Below are positions 19,476 through 28,321 of a DNA stretch of 64,000 bases, piece after piece. A program made the translations under genes and the position numbers. The stretch is from Achromobacter sp. HZ34 (GTDB lineage Bacteria; Pseudomonadota; Gammaproteobacteria; Burkholderiales; Burkholderiaceae_B). The notes beneath the pieces were generated by a model. The model was not told where the DNA came from. It ran no database searches and was given only the letters and a program-made list of their open reading frames with translations. Every line of letters begins with the position of its first letter. The stretch's first letter is position 1. The stretch is taken from contig NZ_NJIX01000002.1 in assembly GCF_002209485.1 (NCBI RefSeq), positions 186,001-250,000 of the forward strand, given 5' to 3'.

Positions 19476-20246
19476 ATGCATGAACAAAAACTGCGCGACA
19501 AAGTCGCTGTCGTCACCGGCGCGGCATCGGGTATAGGCGCCGCCACCGCCCTGCTGTTCGCCCGGCAGGGCGCCCGTGTCGCCCTGATCGACATCGACGA
19601 ACCGGGGCTGCGCCAGGTCGCCGCCGACATCGAAGCCGCCGGCGGCCTGTGCCGCACGGGCGTCTGCGATGTCACCCAGCACGCCCAGGTGCAGCGCTGC
19701 GCCGACGACATCATCGGCGCCTGGGGCGGCGTGGATGTCATCATGCCCTGCTCCGGCGTCTCCGTCGGCGGCACCGTGGACACCATAGACGAAGCGCTGT
19801 GGGACCGCGTGTTCGATATCAATGTGAAAGGCACCTATCTGTGGCTGCACGCGGTGCTGCCATCGATGATCGCCCGCGGCGGCGGATCGGTGATCCTGCT
19901 CGGTTCGCAACTCGTGGCGTCCAGCGGCGGCAACAATGCCGCCTACATCGCCTCCAAGGGCGCGCTGGCCACCTTGGCCAAGACCATGGCCGTGGACCAT
20001 GCGCACCAGGGCATACGCGTCAATGCCCTGATGCCGGGGGTCACCGACACCGCCATGGTGCGCAAGTCCCTGCAGCGTTACGAAGATCCTGAAGAAACCG
20101 GCCGGCGCTGGATGGCACGCCACGCCATGGGACGCATGGGGCGTCCGGAAGAAGTGGCACGCGCCGCCCTGTTCCTGGCCAGTGACGATTCCTCGTTCAC
20201 CACCGGCAGCCACCTATATGTCGACGGCGGCTGGGCGGCGAAATGA
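19476..20246 (+). CDS. Short-chain dehydrogenase/reductase
   Basis: This is a 256-residue classical SDR: cofactor motif TGAASGIGAAT, Asp after strand 2 (LIDIDEPG, suggesting NAD), catalytic Ser in GSQLVASSGG and YIASK for the Tyr-Lys pair, and the C-terminal FTTGSHLYVDGGW. It oxidises a secondary alcohol or reduces a ketone. The gene lies 98 bases after the importer genes and overlaps a possible start of the dioxygenase gene, so it belongs to the same operon. Substrate unknown. Confidence 0.9.
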   Translation: MHEQKLRDKVAVVTGAASGIGAATALLFARQGARVALIDIDEPGLRQVAADIEAAGGLCRTGVCDVTQHAQVQRCADDIIGAWGGVDVIMPCSGVSVGGTVDTIDEALWDRVFDINVKGTYLWLHAVLPSMIARGGGSVILLGSQLVASSGGNNAAYIASKGALATLAKTMAVDHAHQGIRVNALMPGVTDTAMVRKSLQRYEDPEETGRRWMARHAMGRMGRPEEVARAALFLASDDSSFTTGSHLYVDGGWAAK

Positions 20247-20269
20247 CTACCTTCAAAATGGAGCACCAC

Positions 20270-21091
20270 ATGGGCAAGAAACTTTCGCAAGACCAGATCG
20301 ACCAGTACCGGGACAAGGGTTACGTCAGCCCGGTGGATGCCTTCACCCGGGAACAGGCCACGGCCTACCTCGCGGAACTGGAGACCTTCGAAGCCTCGCA
20401 GGGCCGTCAGTTGACCAAGGGCTTCAACTTCAAGCCGCATCTGCTGTTTCCCTGGGTGGACAGCATCGCCAGGAGCCCGGCCGTGCTCGACGCCGTGGAG
20501 GATCTGCTGGGGCCTGACATCCTGCTGTTCCACCTGTCGGTGTGGCCCAAGAACGCCCGCGATTCCGCCTTCATCAACTGGCATCAGGACGCGACGTATT
20601 TCGGGCTGGCCCCGTCCACGCAACTGACCGTGTGGGTGGCCCTGTCCGATGCGCCGGTGGAAGCAGGCTGCATGGAGGTGGTGCCGGGCTCCCACAAGCT
20701 GGGACAACTGCACCATGGCCAGAACCACACGGACAACATCCTGCTGTCCAAGGGCCAGACGGTCGATGTGCCCTTTGACAAGTCGCACACGGAATTCATG
20801 CCGGTGCGCGCGGGCCAGATGTCGCTGCACGACACGTTCCTGGTTCATGCCTCGGGGCCCAACACCACCGACCATCGCCGCGTCGGCCTGGGCTTCAGCT
20901 TCATTCCCGCCAGCTCCCGCTGTGTCAGCAAGACTCGCCTTACCGCATCGCTGGTGCGGGGCAAGGACTACGGCAATTTCGACCTGGAAACCCCGCCGCG
21001 CGTCGCCAATGGCGAAGCAGAACGCGCCTTGCACGCAGAGGCCGTAAAGCGCTTCCGGGCGTCCAACGACGAGCAGGCCGCCGCGTACTGA
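20270..21091 (+). CDS. Phytanoyl-CoA dioxygenase (PhyH) family protein
   Basis: This is a 273-residue Fe(II)/2-oxoglutarate oxygenase. With ATG 20270 the facial triad is His105 and Asp107 (NWHQDATYFG) and His193 (LVHASGPN), with an Arg at 203-204 to hold 2-oxoglutarate. The protein begins LSQDQIDQYRDKGYV, the usual PhyH opening. ATG 20270 is preferred because GGAG sits six bases before it; ATG 20243, overlapping the SDR stop, would add nine residues. Family members hydroxylate lipids, acids or natural products. Here it is the only oxygenase of the operon and probably activates the imported compound. Confidence 0.85.
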   Translation: MGKKLSQDQIDQYRDKGYVSPVDAFTREQATAYLAELETFEASQGRQLTKGFNFKPHLLFPWVDSIARSPAVLDAVEDLLGPDILLFHLSVWPKNARDSAFINWHQDATYFGLAPSTQLTVWVALSDAPVEAGCMEVVPGSHKLGQLHHGQNHTDNILLSKGQTVDVPFDKSHTEFMPVRAGQMSLHDTFLVHASGPNTTDHRRVGLGFSFIPASSRCVSKTRLTASLVRGKDYGNFDLETPPRVANGEAERALHAEAVKRFRASNDEQAAAY

Positions 21092-21144
21092 TCTCACTGA
21101 GTACTGGTCTCATCCCAAACCGACATCACCGGGAACCGCACATC

Positions 21145-22041
21145 ATGCTGGAATTACCGCATCACGGCCGCTACCCCTACTCCGCCATCACCCAACGCCC
21201 GGATTACTCCTGGCCGGGCGGCAAGCGCCTGGCCATCTATCTCGCCTTGAACATCGAGCACTTCGCGTTCGGTGACGGCCTGGGCCATGCCATGACCAAT
21301 ACCCTGCCCGGCATCGACCCCCGCACCTTCGCCTGGCGCGACTATGGCAACCGGGTCGGGGTATGGCGCCTGCTCGAATTGCTGGACGACCTGCGGGCGC
21401 CCGCCTGCCATCTGGTGAACACCACCGTCATGGACTATGCGCCGGCGATCACCGAGGCCATCATGGCGCGCGGCGACGAGGTCATCGGCCATGGCCGCAC
21501 GAATGCCGAACGCCAGGGGCAATGGTGGGAAGTGGACGAGAAACGCGTGTTGGAGGAAGTGCGCGACAAGATCGTGCAGCACACCGGGCGTGCGCCGCGC
21601 GGGTGGATGGGACCGTGGATGTCGCAAAGCCGCGTCACCCCCGACCTGCTGCAGGAGACCGGCTTCAAGTTCGAGATGGACTGGCCGGGTGACGATCAGC
21701 CGATCTGGATGAAGACGCGGCAGGGCCGGCTGATGTCGATGCCCTACTCGCTCGAAATCAATGACTCTCCCCAGATCATCGTCCGCCACCACACCGGCGA
21801 AGACTTCGCCACGATGATCGTGCATCAGTTCGAGGAGATGTTGCGGCAGTCCGAACGCCAACCGCTGGTCCTGGGCATTGCCCTGCACACGATGATCGTC
21901 GGCCAGCCCTACCGCCTGTACGCCTTGCGCAAGGCCCTGGAACACATCGTCAACCATCCGCAAGCGGACAAGGTGTGGCTGACGCGGCCCGGCGAGATCT
22001 ACGACCACCTGATGACCTTGCCCGAAGGGACGGTCGTCTAA
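21145..22041 (+). CDS. Polysaccharide-deacetylase-family hydrolase (PuuE-like)
   Basis: This 298-residue protein has a NodB-type barrel. The opening (SAITQRPDYSWPGGKRLAIYLALNIEH) and GDEVIGHGRTNAE resemble the PuuE subgroup, whose founding member is a metal-independent allantoinase, rather than true chitin deacetylases. The second metal-binding motif (H-S-x-x-H) is not present; only HGRTN remains. It therefore more likely opens an amide or ring C-N bond than removes acetyl groups from sugar. That fits the two-subunit amidase in the same operon. Confidence 0.8.
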   Translation: MLELPHHGRYPYSAITQRPDYSWPGGKRLAIYLALNIEHFAFGDGLGHAMTNTLPGIDPRTFAWRDYGNRVGVWRLLELLDDLRAPACHLVNTTVMDYAPAITEAIMARGDEVIGHGRTNAERQGQWWEVDEKRVLEEVRDKIVQHTGRAPRGWMGPWMSQSRVTPDLLQETGFKFEMDWPGDDQPIWMKTRQGRLMSMPYSLEINDSPQIIVRHHTGEDFATMIVHQFEEMLRQSERQPLVLGIALHTMIVGQPYRLYALRKALEHIVNHPQADKVWLTRPGEIYDHLMTLPEGTVV

Positions 22042-22057
22042 GCACCAGGAGCCCATC

Positions 22058-23104
22058 ATGATGCGCGTACTGGTCACGGGCGGAGCGGGCTTCGTCGGCC
22101 TGGCCCTGGCCCAGGCCCTGCTCGAACAGGGGGCCGAGGTCCACTTATTCGATTCCCGGCCGCCGCCCATGCTCTTCCTGGAGACGATGCGGCCGCATGC
22201 CGCGCGCCTGACCGTGCAGCAAGGCAGCGTCGGCGACGAGGACTCCGTTGGCGTGGCTTGCCAGGGCGTATCCCACGTCTTCCACGGCGCCGCCGTCACC
22301 GCGGGCCCGCGGCGGGAGGCAAGCGAACCGCTCAACGTCTTCGACGTCAACGTAGGCGGCACGATTCGGGTGTTGCGCGCGGCCGCGGATGCGGGCGTGA
22401 AGCGATTCGTCTATCCCAGCTCCCTGACCGTCTATGGCGCTGAGATCGAGGGCGACGGACTGCTGGAGGAAGCGACCACGCCCGCCGTTCCCGACACCCT
22501 GTACGGCATCACCAAGTACGCGGCGGAATGCACCGCCCTGCGCCTGGGTGCGCTATGGGGCTTGAGCGTCGCGACCGCGCGCATCGGTTCCGTCTTCGGC
22601 CCCTGGGAGGGCAAGAGCGGCGCCCGCGATCTGGTAAGCCCCTGCGCCCAGGTCGCCGCGCTGGCGGCCCAGGGCAAGCCGGTGATCCTGCCGGGGACCT
22701 ATCCACGGCGGGAAATGATCTACGCCCCGGATCTTGCGCAGGGACTGATCGCGCTGCTGGCCACGCAAGACCTGCCCCATGAGCGCTACAACCTGTCGGC
22801 CAACCTCGACTGGTCCGACACGCTGGTGCACTGGTGCACGGCGCTTGAACAGCGCCTGCCCGGTTTCCGTTGGGAGGTGTCCGGGTCCCAGGCGAATATC
22901 GCGCAGTCAAATGTCGGGCAGTCAAATGTCGGGCAATTAAACGCCGCACAACCGAACATCGACTATTACGGTGCGACGCCCCGCGCCGGCCTGGACGCGA
23001 CGCGCGCCTGTACCGACCTGGGATTCACACCGCGTTTCGGGCGCGACGCCGCCCTGCGCCACTACGCCGACTGGGTAGCCCGGCACTCCTCATTTTTTTC
23101 CTGA
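22058..23104 (+). CDS. NAD-dependent epimerase/dehydratase family protein with a C-terminal pentapeptide repeat
   Basis: This is a 348-residue extended SDR: TGGAGFVG at residue 8 for NAD, catalytic Ser in YPSSLTVYG, and YGITK for the Tyr-Lys pair. Such enzymes act on nucleotide sugars or, in catabolic operons, on hydroxy- and keto-acids. An unusual insert at residues 278-302 consists of five pentapeptides of the form Q-x-N-x-x, just before a conserved C-terminal segment (ATRACTDLGFTPRF). It lies 16 bases after the deacetylase-like gene and 11 bases before the flavin reductase gene. Confidence 0.85.
   Translation: MMRVLVTGGAGFVGLALAQALLEQGAEVHLFDSRPPPMLFLETMRPHAARLTVQQGSVGDEDSVGVACQGVSHVFHGAAVTAGPRREASEPLNVFDVNVGGTIRVLRAAADAGVKRFVYPSSLTVYGAEIEGDGLLEEATTPAVPDTLYGITKYAAECTALRLGALWGLSVATARIGSVFGPWEGKSGARDLVSPCAQVAALAAQGKPVILPGTYPRREMIYAPDLAQGLIALLATQDLPHERYNLSANLDWSDTLVHWCTALEQRLPGFRWEVSGSQANIAQSNVGQSNVGQLNAAQPNIDYYGATPRAGLDATRACTDLGFTPRFGRDAALRHYADWVARHSSFFS
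22889..22963 (+). repeat. In-frame 15-base tandem repeat (five units, two identical)
   Basis: Five consecutive 15-base units begin CAG or CAA and encode QANIA, QSNVG, QSNVG, QLNAA and QPNID. Units two and three (22904-22918 and 22919-22933) are identical; the others have diverged. The repeat lies inside the epimerase-family gene and keeps the frame, so a change in unit number would only change loop length. Confidence 0.75.
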
Positions 23105-23115
23105 AAGGACTTCAC

Positions 23116-23778
23116 TTGGAAATCGATATCCAGTCTTTGCCTCCCGCCGACCAATACCGCCTGATTTCCTCGACCGTGGTGCCGCGGCCCATTGCGCTCA
23201 TTACCACCTATTCGGAGCGCACAGGGCACAATGCGGCCCCCTTCAGCTTCTTCAATGCCATGGGCGAGAACCCGCCGGTGCTGGCCATCGGCCTGGAGGA
23301 CAAGCGGGGCAGCGGCGACCTGAAGGACACCACCATCAACATCAAGCAGACCGGCGAGTTCGTGGTTCACCTCGTCGACGAGGCGCTGGCTGCCGCCATG
23401 AATGTCTGCGCCATCGGTTTTCCGCCCGACGTCAGCGAGATCGAGCAGGCTGGCTTGACCCTGACGCCCAGCAGCAAGATCAAGCCGCAGCGCATCGTGC
23501 AGGCGCCGGTGGCGTTCGAATGCCGCAAGATCGCCATGATAGAAGTGAATCCGCACCGCCACATCACCTTGGGAGAAGTGGTGCGCATGCACGTCCGCGA
23601 CGGCCTCTTCGACATGGCGACCGGCTACATCGATCCCGACAAGTACCACCCCATCGGCCGCATGTTCGGCCGGCTGTACACGCAGACCCGCCAGCATTTC
23701 GAGATGGAAGTGCCGGACTATGAGGCGTGGCTGGCCGGCAATGGCGCGACGATCAAGTCTTCCGGGGGAATGGACTGA
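23116..23778 (+). CDS. Flavin reductase-like domain protein
   Basis: This 220-residue protein is of the flavin reductase/DIM6-NTAB type: PADQYRLISSTVVPRPIALI at the start, then HNAAPFSFFNAMGENPPVLAIGL for FMN binding and TGEFVVHLVDEALAAAMN. The likely start is TTG 23116, six bases after AAAGGA; the longer frame upstream runs through the epimerase gene. It may supply reduced flavin to a monooxygenase or act directly as a flavoprotein. Its last 61 bases overlap, tail to tail, the end of the D-2-hydroxyacid dehydrogenase gene on the other strand. Confidence 0.82.
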   Translation: MEIDIQSLPPADQYRLISSTVVPRPIALITTYSERTGHNAAPFSFFNAMGENPPVLAIGLEDKRGSGDLKDTTINIKQTGEFVVHLVDEALAAAMNVCAIGFPPDVSEIEQAGLTLTPSSKIKPQRIVQAPVAFECRKIAMIEVNPHRHITLGEVVRMHVRDGLFDMATGYIDPDKYHPIGRMFGRLYTQTRQHFEMEVPDYEAWLAGNGATIKSSGGMD

Positions 23779-24710
23779 TTGCGCAAGAAGCGTCCCAGGT
23801 TGCCGAATGCCCGCGCCGCCACGTAGCCCACGTTATCGAACACCGCGCCGCCGCTATGCGGAGACACCACCACCTGATCCAGCGCCAGTAGCGGATTGCC
23901 GGCGGCGACCGGTTCATGCGCGAATACATCCAGCCCCGCGCCATGCAGCTTGCCGCTGACCAGCGCGTCATGCAGCGCGGCTTCGTCGACCACACCGCCC
24001 CGCGCGGTATTGATAAGGATGGCCCCGGCCTTCATCCGGCTTAGCGCTGCGGCATCGATCAGGGTGCGGGTCGCGTCCGTCAACGGCACATGCAGGCTGA
24101 CGATATCGCTGCGCGCGAGCAGTTCATCCATGGGTACATGGCGTACGCCCAGCGCCCGTTCAATCTCCGCATCGGCCGGACGCCTGGCGGTGTAGAGGAT
24201 ATCGGCGTCGAACCCGCGCAGCCGGCGCGCCACCATGCGGGCGATATTGCCGAACCCGACCAGGCCCACGGTCTTGCCGGCGATCTGGTAGCACACCGAG
24301 CGCATCTCGGACTTCAGCCAGACGCCTTCACGCGTCTTGCGATCCACCAGCGGCAAGCGGCGATAGACGGCCAGCATCAACGCAATGGCGTGCTCGGCGA
24401 CGGGGCCGGCATTCGCCCCTGACGTGATGGCGACGACCATGCCCCTTTCCCTCGCAGCATCCAGGTCGATCTTGTCGTAGCCGATGCCCCATTTCTGGAT
24501 CATCTTCAGCCGCGGCGCGGCGGCGATCATGGCGCTGGTGACGGGCTGGAAGCCGGCGACGATGAACTCGGCATGCGGCATCAAGGCCATCTGAGCATCC
24601 GGCGCGCCGCTTTCAGCGAAGGTGATCTCGAACTCCGCGGGCGCCGCGGCGCGTATCGCCTGGCGTACCGGCGCAGCCATGACATCCAGGAACGACACCT
24701 TATGGCTCAT
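23718..24710 (-). CDS. D-2-hydroxyacid dehydrogenase
   Basis: This 330-residue enzyme has the D-isomer 2-hydroxyacid dehydrogenase layout. NAD motif GLVGFGNIARMVARR, catalytic Arg in NTARGGVVDE, Glu in AHEPV and His in SPHSGG are all present. It interconverts 2-oxo and D-2-hydroxy acids. It faces the end of the long rightward operon and overlaps the flavin reductase gene by 61 bases; its start is divergent from the ACAD-fold gene at 24892. Which neighbour it works with is open. Confidence 0.88.
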   Translation of the reverse strand: MSHKVSFLDVMAAPVRQAIRAAAPAEFEITFAESGAPDAQMALMPHAEFIVAGFQPVTSAMIAAAPRLKMIQKWGIGYDKIDLDAARERGMVVAITSGANAGPVAEHAIALMLAVYRRLPLVDRKTREGVWLKSEMRSVCYQIAGKTVGLVGFGNIARMVARRLRGFDADILYTARRPADAEIERALGVRHVPMDELLARSDIVSLHVPLTDATRTLIDAAALSRMKAGAILINTARGGVVDEAALHDALVSGKLHGAGLDVFAHEPVAAGNPLLALDQVVVSPHSGGAVFDNVGYVAARAFGNLGRFLRNQSIPPEDLIVAPLPASHAS

Positions 24711-24891
24711 CTCTGTCTCCCTTCATGGTTAGCGATGCAGTCTACCTGAACGCCTGCATGCCCAGGCCCAACAAAAGCTGGGGCTACCCTGCACGAACTG
24801 TAAGTTGTACCAGCCAGCGGCCCTCTCTATGATCGTTGCAGATCCGCACCGCAATGTCGCCCACAAAACATGTCGCAGGAGACTCCAGTCC

Positions 24892-26064
24892 ATGGATGCA
24901 GCATCGGCTTCCCAGCATCGCCAGATGATCGACACCGTAAGGCAGCTCGCGCAAGGCGAGTTCCGGCAACGGGCCTTGCAGTATATGGATGGCAGTTTTC
25001 CCTGGGAGAACATCAGGCAATTAGCCGATATCGGCGTGCTGGGCATGTCGGTGCCCGAGGAATACGGCGGCCTGGGCCTGCCGATTTTCGATACGGCCCT
25101 GATCCTGGAGGAAATCGCCAAGGTCTGCTACGTCACCGCCATGGCGGTGCTGGGCGAAGCCGGTGTGCAGACGCGCGTGATCGCCAAGTATGCCCCGCCC
25201 GCCATCCGCGAACGCATCCTGCCCAAGGTCTGCAGCGGCGAATGCATACTGGCCGTCTGCATGACGGAGCCCCACGCGGGCACCGACGTCGCCAACTACC
25301 GCACCAACACCGTCGTGAAAGGCGACCGCCTGGTCGTCAACGGCACCAAGACGCTGATCAGCCGGGCACCCGAGGCCGGCATGTTCGTGATCTTCACTCG
25401 CATCGACGGCAAGCCGGGACGCGAAGGCATCGGCTGCGTCCTGATCGAAGGCGGCACGCCAGGCCTCGAAGTGACAGGCACCTATCACACCATGGGCGGC
25501 GAGAATCTGCACGAAGTGCAGTTCAACGATTGCGAAGTGCCGCTGGAGAACCTGGTCATACGCAAGGACGGCTTCAAGGAGTTGCTGACCGCTTTCAATA
25601 CCCAGCGCTGCCTGAATCCCAGCATCTCGCTGGGCCTGGCCGAGGGCGCGTTCGACGAGGCGCTTTCCTATGTGAAGTCGCGCAACATCTTCGGCCGCGA
25701 CGTGGGCAGCTTCCAGGGCATACGCTGGAAAATCGCCGACATGTACCGCGATATCGAAGCCGCGCGCGGCCTGCTCTACCGCGCCTGCCTTTCCGCGAAT
25801 CCCTTTCCGGACCCTTTCCTGGCCGCGCTGGCCAAGATCACCACCAATGAGATGGCCTTGCGCGTCACCAGCGAAGCCGTGCAGGTGCATGGCGGCTACG
25901 GCTTCACGGACGAATATCTGGTGTCGCGCCTGTATCGCGGCGCACGTTACGGCACGCTGGGGGGTGGCGCGACGGAAACGCTGAAAGACTTGATCGGCAA
26001 GAAATTGATCGACGGGCCCGAGTCTCCTGACGGCATCCTGGCATTGACGGAGATCTACGCGTAA
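24892..26064 (+). CDS. Acyl-CoA dehydrogenase-fold enzyme lacking the usual catalytic glutamate
   Basis: The start is ATG 24892, ten bases after AGGAG; the frame extends upstream without a ribosome site. The 390-residue protein has the three-domain ACAD fold: N-terminal helices, middle barrel (CMTEPHAGTDVA, FAD-contacting), and a C-terminal helical domain ending in GGGATETLKDLIGKKL. The medium-chain-type catalytic Glu position (Y-E-G-T) reads G-G-A-T near residue 358, and the isovaleryl-type Glu position reads Gln238 in FNTQRC. The desulfinase Acd of Advenella mimigardefordensis also has Gln here, but its sulfinate-binding Arg84 is Met84 in this protein. So an ordinary alpha,beta-desaturation and a 3-sulfinopropionyl-CoA desulfination are both uncertain. 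It heads an operon with a Bug receptor and a two-subunit CoA ligase. Confidence 0.85.
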   Translation: MDAASASQHRQMIDTVRQLAQGEFRQRALQYMDGSFPWENIRQLADIGVLGMSVPEEYGGLGLPIFDTALILEEIAKVCYVTAMAVLGEAGVQTRVIAKYAPPAIRERILPKVCSGECILAVCMTEPHAGTDVANYRTNTVVKGDRLVVNGTKTLISRAPEAGMFVIFTRIDGKPGREGIGCVLIEGGTPGLEVTGTYHTMGGENLHEVQFNDCEVPLENLVIRKDGFKELLTAFNTQRCLNPSISLGLAEGAFDEALSYVKSRNIFGRDVGSFQGIRWKIADMYRDIEAARGLLYRACLSANPFPDPFLAALAKITTNEMALRVTSEAVQVHGGYGFTDEYLVSRLYRGARYGTLGGGATETLKDLIGKKLIDGPESPDGILALTEIYA

Positions 26065-26155
26065 TCCTCTCTCGGTTTTGGGGCGCACCGGCACACAGAC
26101 GGCCGGGCGGCGATGGCGAATGCTTCATCCCACATATAAAGCAAGGAGACAGCGC

Positions 26156-27157
26156 ATGAAAAAATCAATACTTGGTTGCGTGTTGCTGGCAACGGCCATG
26201 TCGGCCCCGATGTTCGCCCTGATGTCCGCCAGCGCCGACGCGGCATACCCCGACAAGCCCATACGCATCATCGTCGGCTTTCCGCCGGGCGGTCCCAACG
26301 ACCTCATTGCCCGGCTGCTGTCGAACAAGGTGGGCGAGCGTCTGCACCAGACGCTCATCGTCGAGAACCGGCCCGGCTCCAATGCCGAGGTCGCCGCGGC
26401 CTTCGTGGCCAAGTCCGCCCCCGACGGCTACACCATCCTGTTCGGATCCAGCGGCGCGCTGACCATCAGCCCCAATATGAAGACCAATCTGCCTTATGAC
26501 GCGACCAAGGATTTCACGCCCTTGATCGCGGTGGCCGACAATCCCATGTTGCTGGTTGTCGCGGCCGATTCTCCCTACCAGACCGCCAGCCAGGTGGTGG
26601 ACGCGGCGCGCGCCAAGCCGGGCGGCCTGGCATACGCGTCGGCGGGCACCGGCAGCCCCACGCACCTTGCGGGCGCGCTGTTCGGCTCCATGGGCAACCT
26701 GAATATCCTGCACGTGCCTTACAAAGGGGGCGGCCCGGCCATGACGGATTTGATCGGCGGCCAGGTGCAGATGTACTTCGCCGGCATCCCCACGGCATTG
26801 CCTTTGATCCGCGGCGGCAAGCTGCGGGCCTTGGGCATCACCAGCGAGTCGCGTTCCAAGGTGCTGCCCGATATGCCGGCCCTGGCCGAGACGCCGGGAA
26901 TGAAAGGCTACGAGGCATCCATCTGGTACGGCTTCCTGGCCCCGGCCGGCACGCCGGCACCGGTCGTGAAGGCGTTCAATGACGCGGTCGGCCAGGTGTT
27001 GAGCGACCCCGGTGTGCTCAAGCAGTTCCAGACGGAGGGATCGCAAGTGATGGATAAACGCGGCGCGGACTTTGCCAGGATGATGCAGATGGAACGGGAG
27101 AAGTGGGCGGTCGTCGTCAAGAAGATCGGCATCAAGCCGGCCGCGTCTGGAGACTGA
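26156..27157 (+). CDS. Bug-family tripartite tricarboxylate transporter receptor
   Basis: The start is ATG 26156 after AAGGAGACAGCGC; the longer frame is not used. The 333-residue product has a signal peptide ending near ADAAYP and the Bug marks YPDKPIRIIVGFPPGG, IVENRPGSNAEVAA, APDGYTILFG and HVPYKGGGPA. It lies between the ACAD-fold gene and the CoA-ligase genes (four bases before the latter) and should deliver the carboxylate that those enzymes activate and convert. No TctAB membrane genes are nearby. Confidence 0.92.
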   Translation: MKKSILGCVLLATAMSAPMFALMSASADAAYPDKPIRIIVGFPPGGPNDLIARLLSNKVGERLHQTLIVENRPGSNAEVAAAFVAKSAPDGYTILFGSSGALTISPNMKTNLPYDATKDFTPLIAVADNPMLLVVAADSPYQTASQVVDAARAKPGGLAYASAGTGSPTHLAGALFGSMGNLNILHVPYKGGGPAMTDLIGGQVQMYFAGIPTALPLIRGGKLRALGITSESRSKVLPDMPALAETPGMKGYEASIWYGFLAPAGTPAPVVKAFNDAVGQVLSDPGVLKQFQTEGSQVMDKRGADFARMMQMEREKWAVVVKKIGIKPAASGD

Positions 27158-27160
27158 TCC

Positions 27161-28321
27161 ATGCTACTGCTGGAACATGATGGCAAGCAGTTGCTGGCGG
27201 CGCGCGGCATTCCCGTGGCCGCCGGCGTGTTGCTGCGCTCGCAGGCCGAGGCCGATACGGCCCAACTGCCTGACGGCCCCTGGGTGGTGAAGGCGCAAGT
27301 GCCGGTGGGCGGAAGAGGAAAGGCGGGCGGCATCCGCATGGCCGATGCGCCTGCGGATGTGGCAGCGCACCTCGACGCCATGCTGCATAGCCACATCCGC
27401 GGCCACCGCGTGCAGGGTTGCCGGGTGGAGCAACGCATCGCGGGCGGCCACGAGGCTTACATCAGCCTGTCGGTAGACCCGCAAACGGCCGGCGTGCGTA
27501 TCCTGATGTCGGCCACGGGCGGTGTGGACATCGAGGCGCTGGCCCGCCAGCCCGGCACCTTGCAAGCCGCCGTGGCCGCGCCGGACGCGGCCGCGGTTGC
27601 CACGGCGGGGCGCGCGCTGGCCGAGCAGCTGCCCGCAGCGTGCCGCGCTGTGCTGGAAGATGCGGCGCAACGGCTGGCGAACGCGTTCTTCGATATAGAA
27701 GCGCTGCTGCTGGAAGTGAATCCGCTATTCGTGCATGACGACGGCACGTGGCTGGCCGGCGACGCCAAGATCATCCTGGACGACAACGCCCTGGCCCGCC
27801 ACGAGGACCTGGTCGCCCTGGTCCACGCGCGCGGCGATGCCTACCCCGAGACCGAATTCAAGCTGGTGGAAGATTTCGACTATGTCGAACTGGATCCCCA
27901 GGGCGAGGTAGGCCTGGTCACGACCGGTGCGGGATTGAGCATGATGCTGGTCGACCAGATGGCTGAAGCAGGCATGCGCGCGTTCAATTTCCTGGACATA
28001 CGCACCGGGCAGATGCGGGGCGATCCCCATCGTCTGCTGCGGGTTTTCGAATGCATGCGGGAAGGCAGCAATATCAAGGTGCTGCTGGTGAATGTGTTCG
28101 CCGGGATCACGCACCTGGGCGAGTTCTCGCGGCTGCTGGTGCACGCGCTGGCGCAGACCCCTGCCCTGCACGGCATCCCCGTGGTCGCCCGGCTGGTCGG
28201 CAATGGTCAGGAAGACGCGCGCGCCATCCTGAACGAGGCGCGCTCGCAGGTCTTCCTGGAAGAAGACCTGGAGGCCGCCTTGGCGCGGGTAGGCAAGTTG
28301 GTGCACGGAGGACAAGCGTGA
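27161..28321 (+). CDS. Acyl-CoA ligase beta subunit (SucC-like, ATP-grasp)
   Basis: This 386-residue protein has the layout of succinyl-CoA ligase beta: an ATP-grasp domain (residues 1 to about 225, WVVKAQVPVGGRGKAGG and LLLEVNPLFV) and a ligase-CoA domain with NVFAGITHLGEFSRLL. It should activate a carboxylic acid with ATP and CoA together with the SucD-like subunit encoded next (GTGA overlap). It clearly differs from housekeeping SucC, and the operon partners point to a substrate other than succinate. Related cases: SucCD-type ligases activate 3-sulfinopropionate or itaconate. Confidence 0.87.
   Translation: MLLLEHDGKQLLAARGIPVAAGVLLRSQAEADTAQLPDGPWVVKAQVPVGGRGKAGGIRMADAPADVAAHLDAMLHSHIRGHRVQGCRVEQRIAGGHEAYISLSVDPQTAGVRILMSATGGVDIEALARQPGTLQAAVAAPDAAAVATAGRALAEQLPAACRAVLEDAAQRLANAFFDIEALLLEVNPLFVHDDGTWLAGDAKIILDDNALARHEDLVALVHARGDAYPETEFKLVEDFDYVELDPQGEVGLVTTGAGLSMMLVDQMAEAGMRAFNFLDIRTGQMRGDPHRLLRVFECMREGSNIKVLLVNVFAGITHLGEFSRLLVHALAQTPALHGIPVVARLVGNGQEDARAILNEARSQVFLEEDLEAALARVGKLVHGGQA

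Noticed and set aside
24892-26064. Direct call as 3-sulfinopropionyl-CoA desulfinase
   Set aside because: Gln at the base position fits, but the sulfinate-binding Arg84 is Met here, so the specific name is not supported.
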